From assembly GCA_017880705.1 (NCBI GenBank), contig JADGRS010000207.1:1-6180 (forward strand): a stretch of 6,180 nucleotides of DNA, written 5' to 3'. Origin of the DNA: Burkholderiales bacterium. Lineage in GTDB: Bacteria; Pseudomonadota; Gammaproteobacteria; Burkholderiales; Usitatibacteraceae. Under the pieces are notes generated by a model. The model did no database searches, had not been told where the DNA came from, and worked only from the letters and a program-made list of their open reading frames with translations. The translations under genes were made by a program, and so were the position numbers. This document shows positions 6,174 to 6,180 of the stretch, piece after piece (within the stretch, counting starts at the first letter, position 1; the number at the start of each line of letters is the position of its first letter).

Positions 6174-6180
6174 TTACCGT

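Overview
This GC-rich window with strong G/C third-position codon use looks like a betaproteobacterial chromosome. Three things point there: a divergent metK next to two LpxL/HtrB-type acyltransferases and dapF, an arrangement I know from Burkholderiales and relatives; a SAH-riboswitch-like leader at the right edge; and MetK and DapF proteins of standard proteobacterial type. No tRNA, rRNA, CRISPR array, insertion sequence or phage gene is visible. There is no gene-free stretch over 300 bases.

Left block (1-4147, minus strand). Five genes are packed as one apparent operon, transcribed right to left: a canonical LpxL-like acyltransferase (3260-4147), an SDR-DoxX fusion (1972-3258), a DUF2269 membrane protein (1508-1975), a second LpxL-like acyltransferase (592-1485) and dapF (588 to the left edge, cut off). 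Junctions are +1 nt, a 4-nt ATGA overlap, 22 nt and 3 nt. The expected core is acyltransferase-acyltransferase-dapF. The SDR-DoxX/DUF2269 pair sits between the two acyltransferases like an inserted cassette. The second acyltransferase has Asn where the family's catalytic acid (HX4D/E) is expected.

Centre (4148-5481, plus strand). metK is divergent from the operon across a short region with one clear -10-like element that is nearly symmetric. metK ends at a strong intrinsic terminator that lies wholly inside the 3' coding end of the convergent gene.

Right block (5426-6180). A glutathione S-transferase family gene (5426-6052, minus) runs tail-to-tail into metK, with overlapping stop codons and a TTG start behind a strong Shine-Dalgarno. 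Divergent from it, a -10 element leads straight into a SAH-riboswitch-like RNA (6113-6173), so the next gene outside the window is probably ahcY.

Together, the right half is methyl-cycle metabolism: MetK makes S-adenosylmethionine, and the riboswitch should sense the S-adenosylhomocysteine left by methyl transfer. The left half is envelope biogenesis: lipid A acylation, the meso-diaminopimelate route to peptidoglycan and lysine, and two unassigned membrane proteins. The most interesting items are the riboswitch, the HX4N acyltransferase, the inserted SDR-DoxX/DUF2269 pair and the terminator encoded inside the opposing gene.
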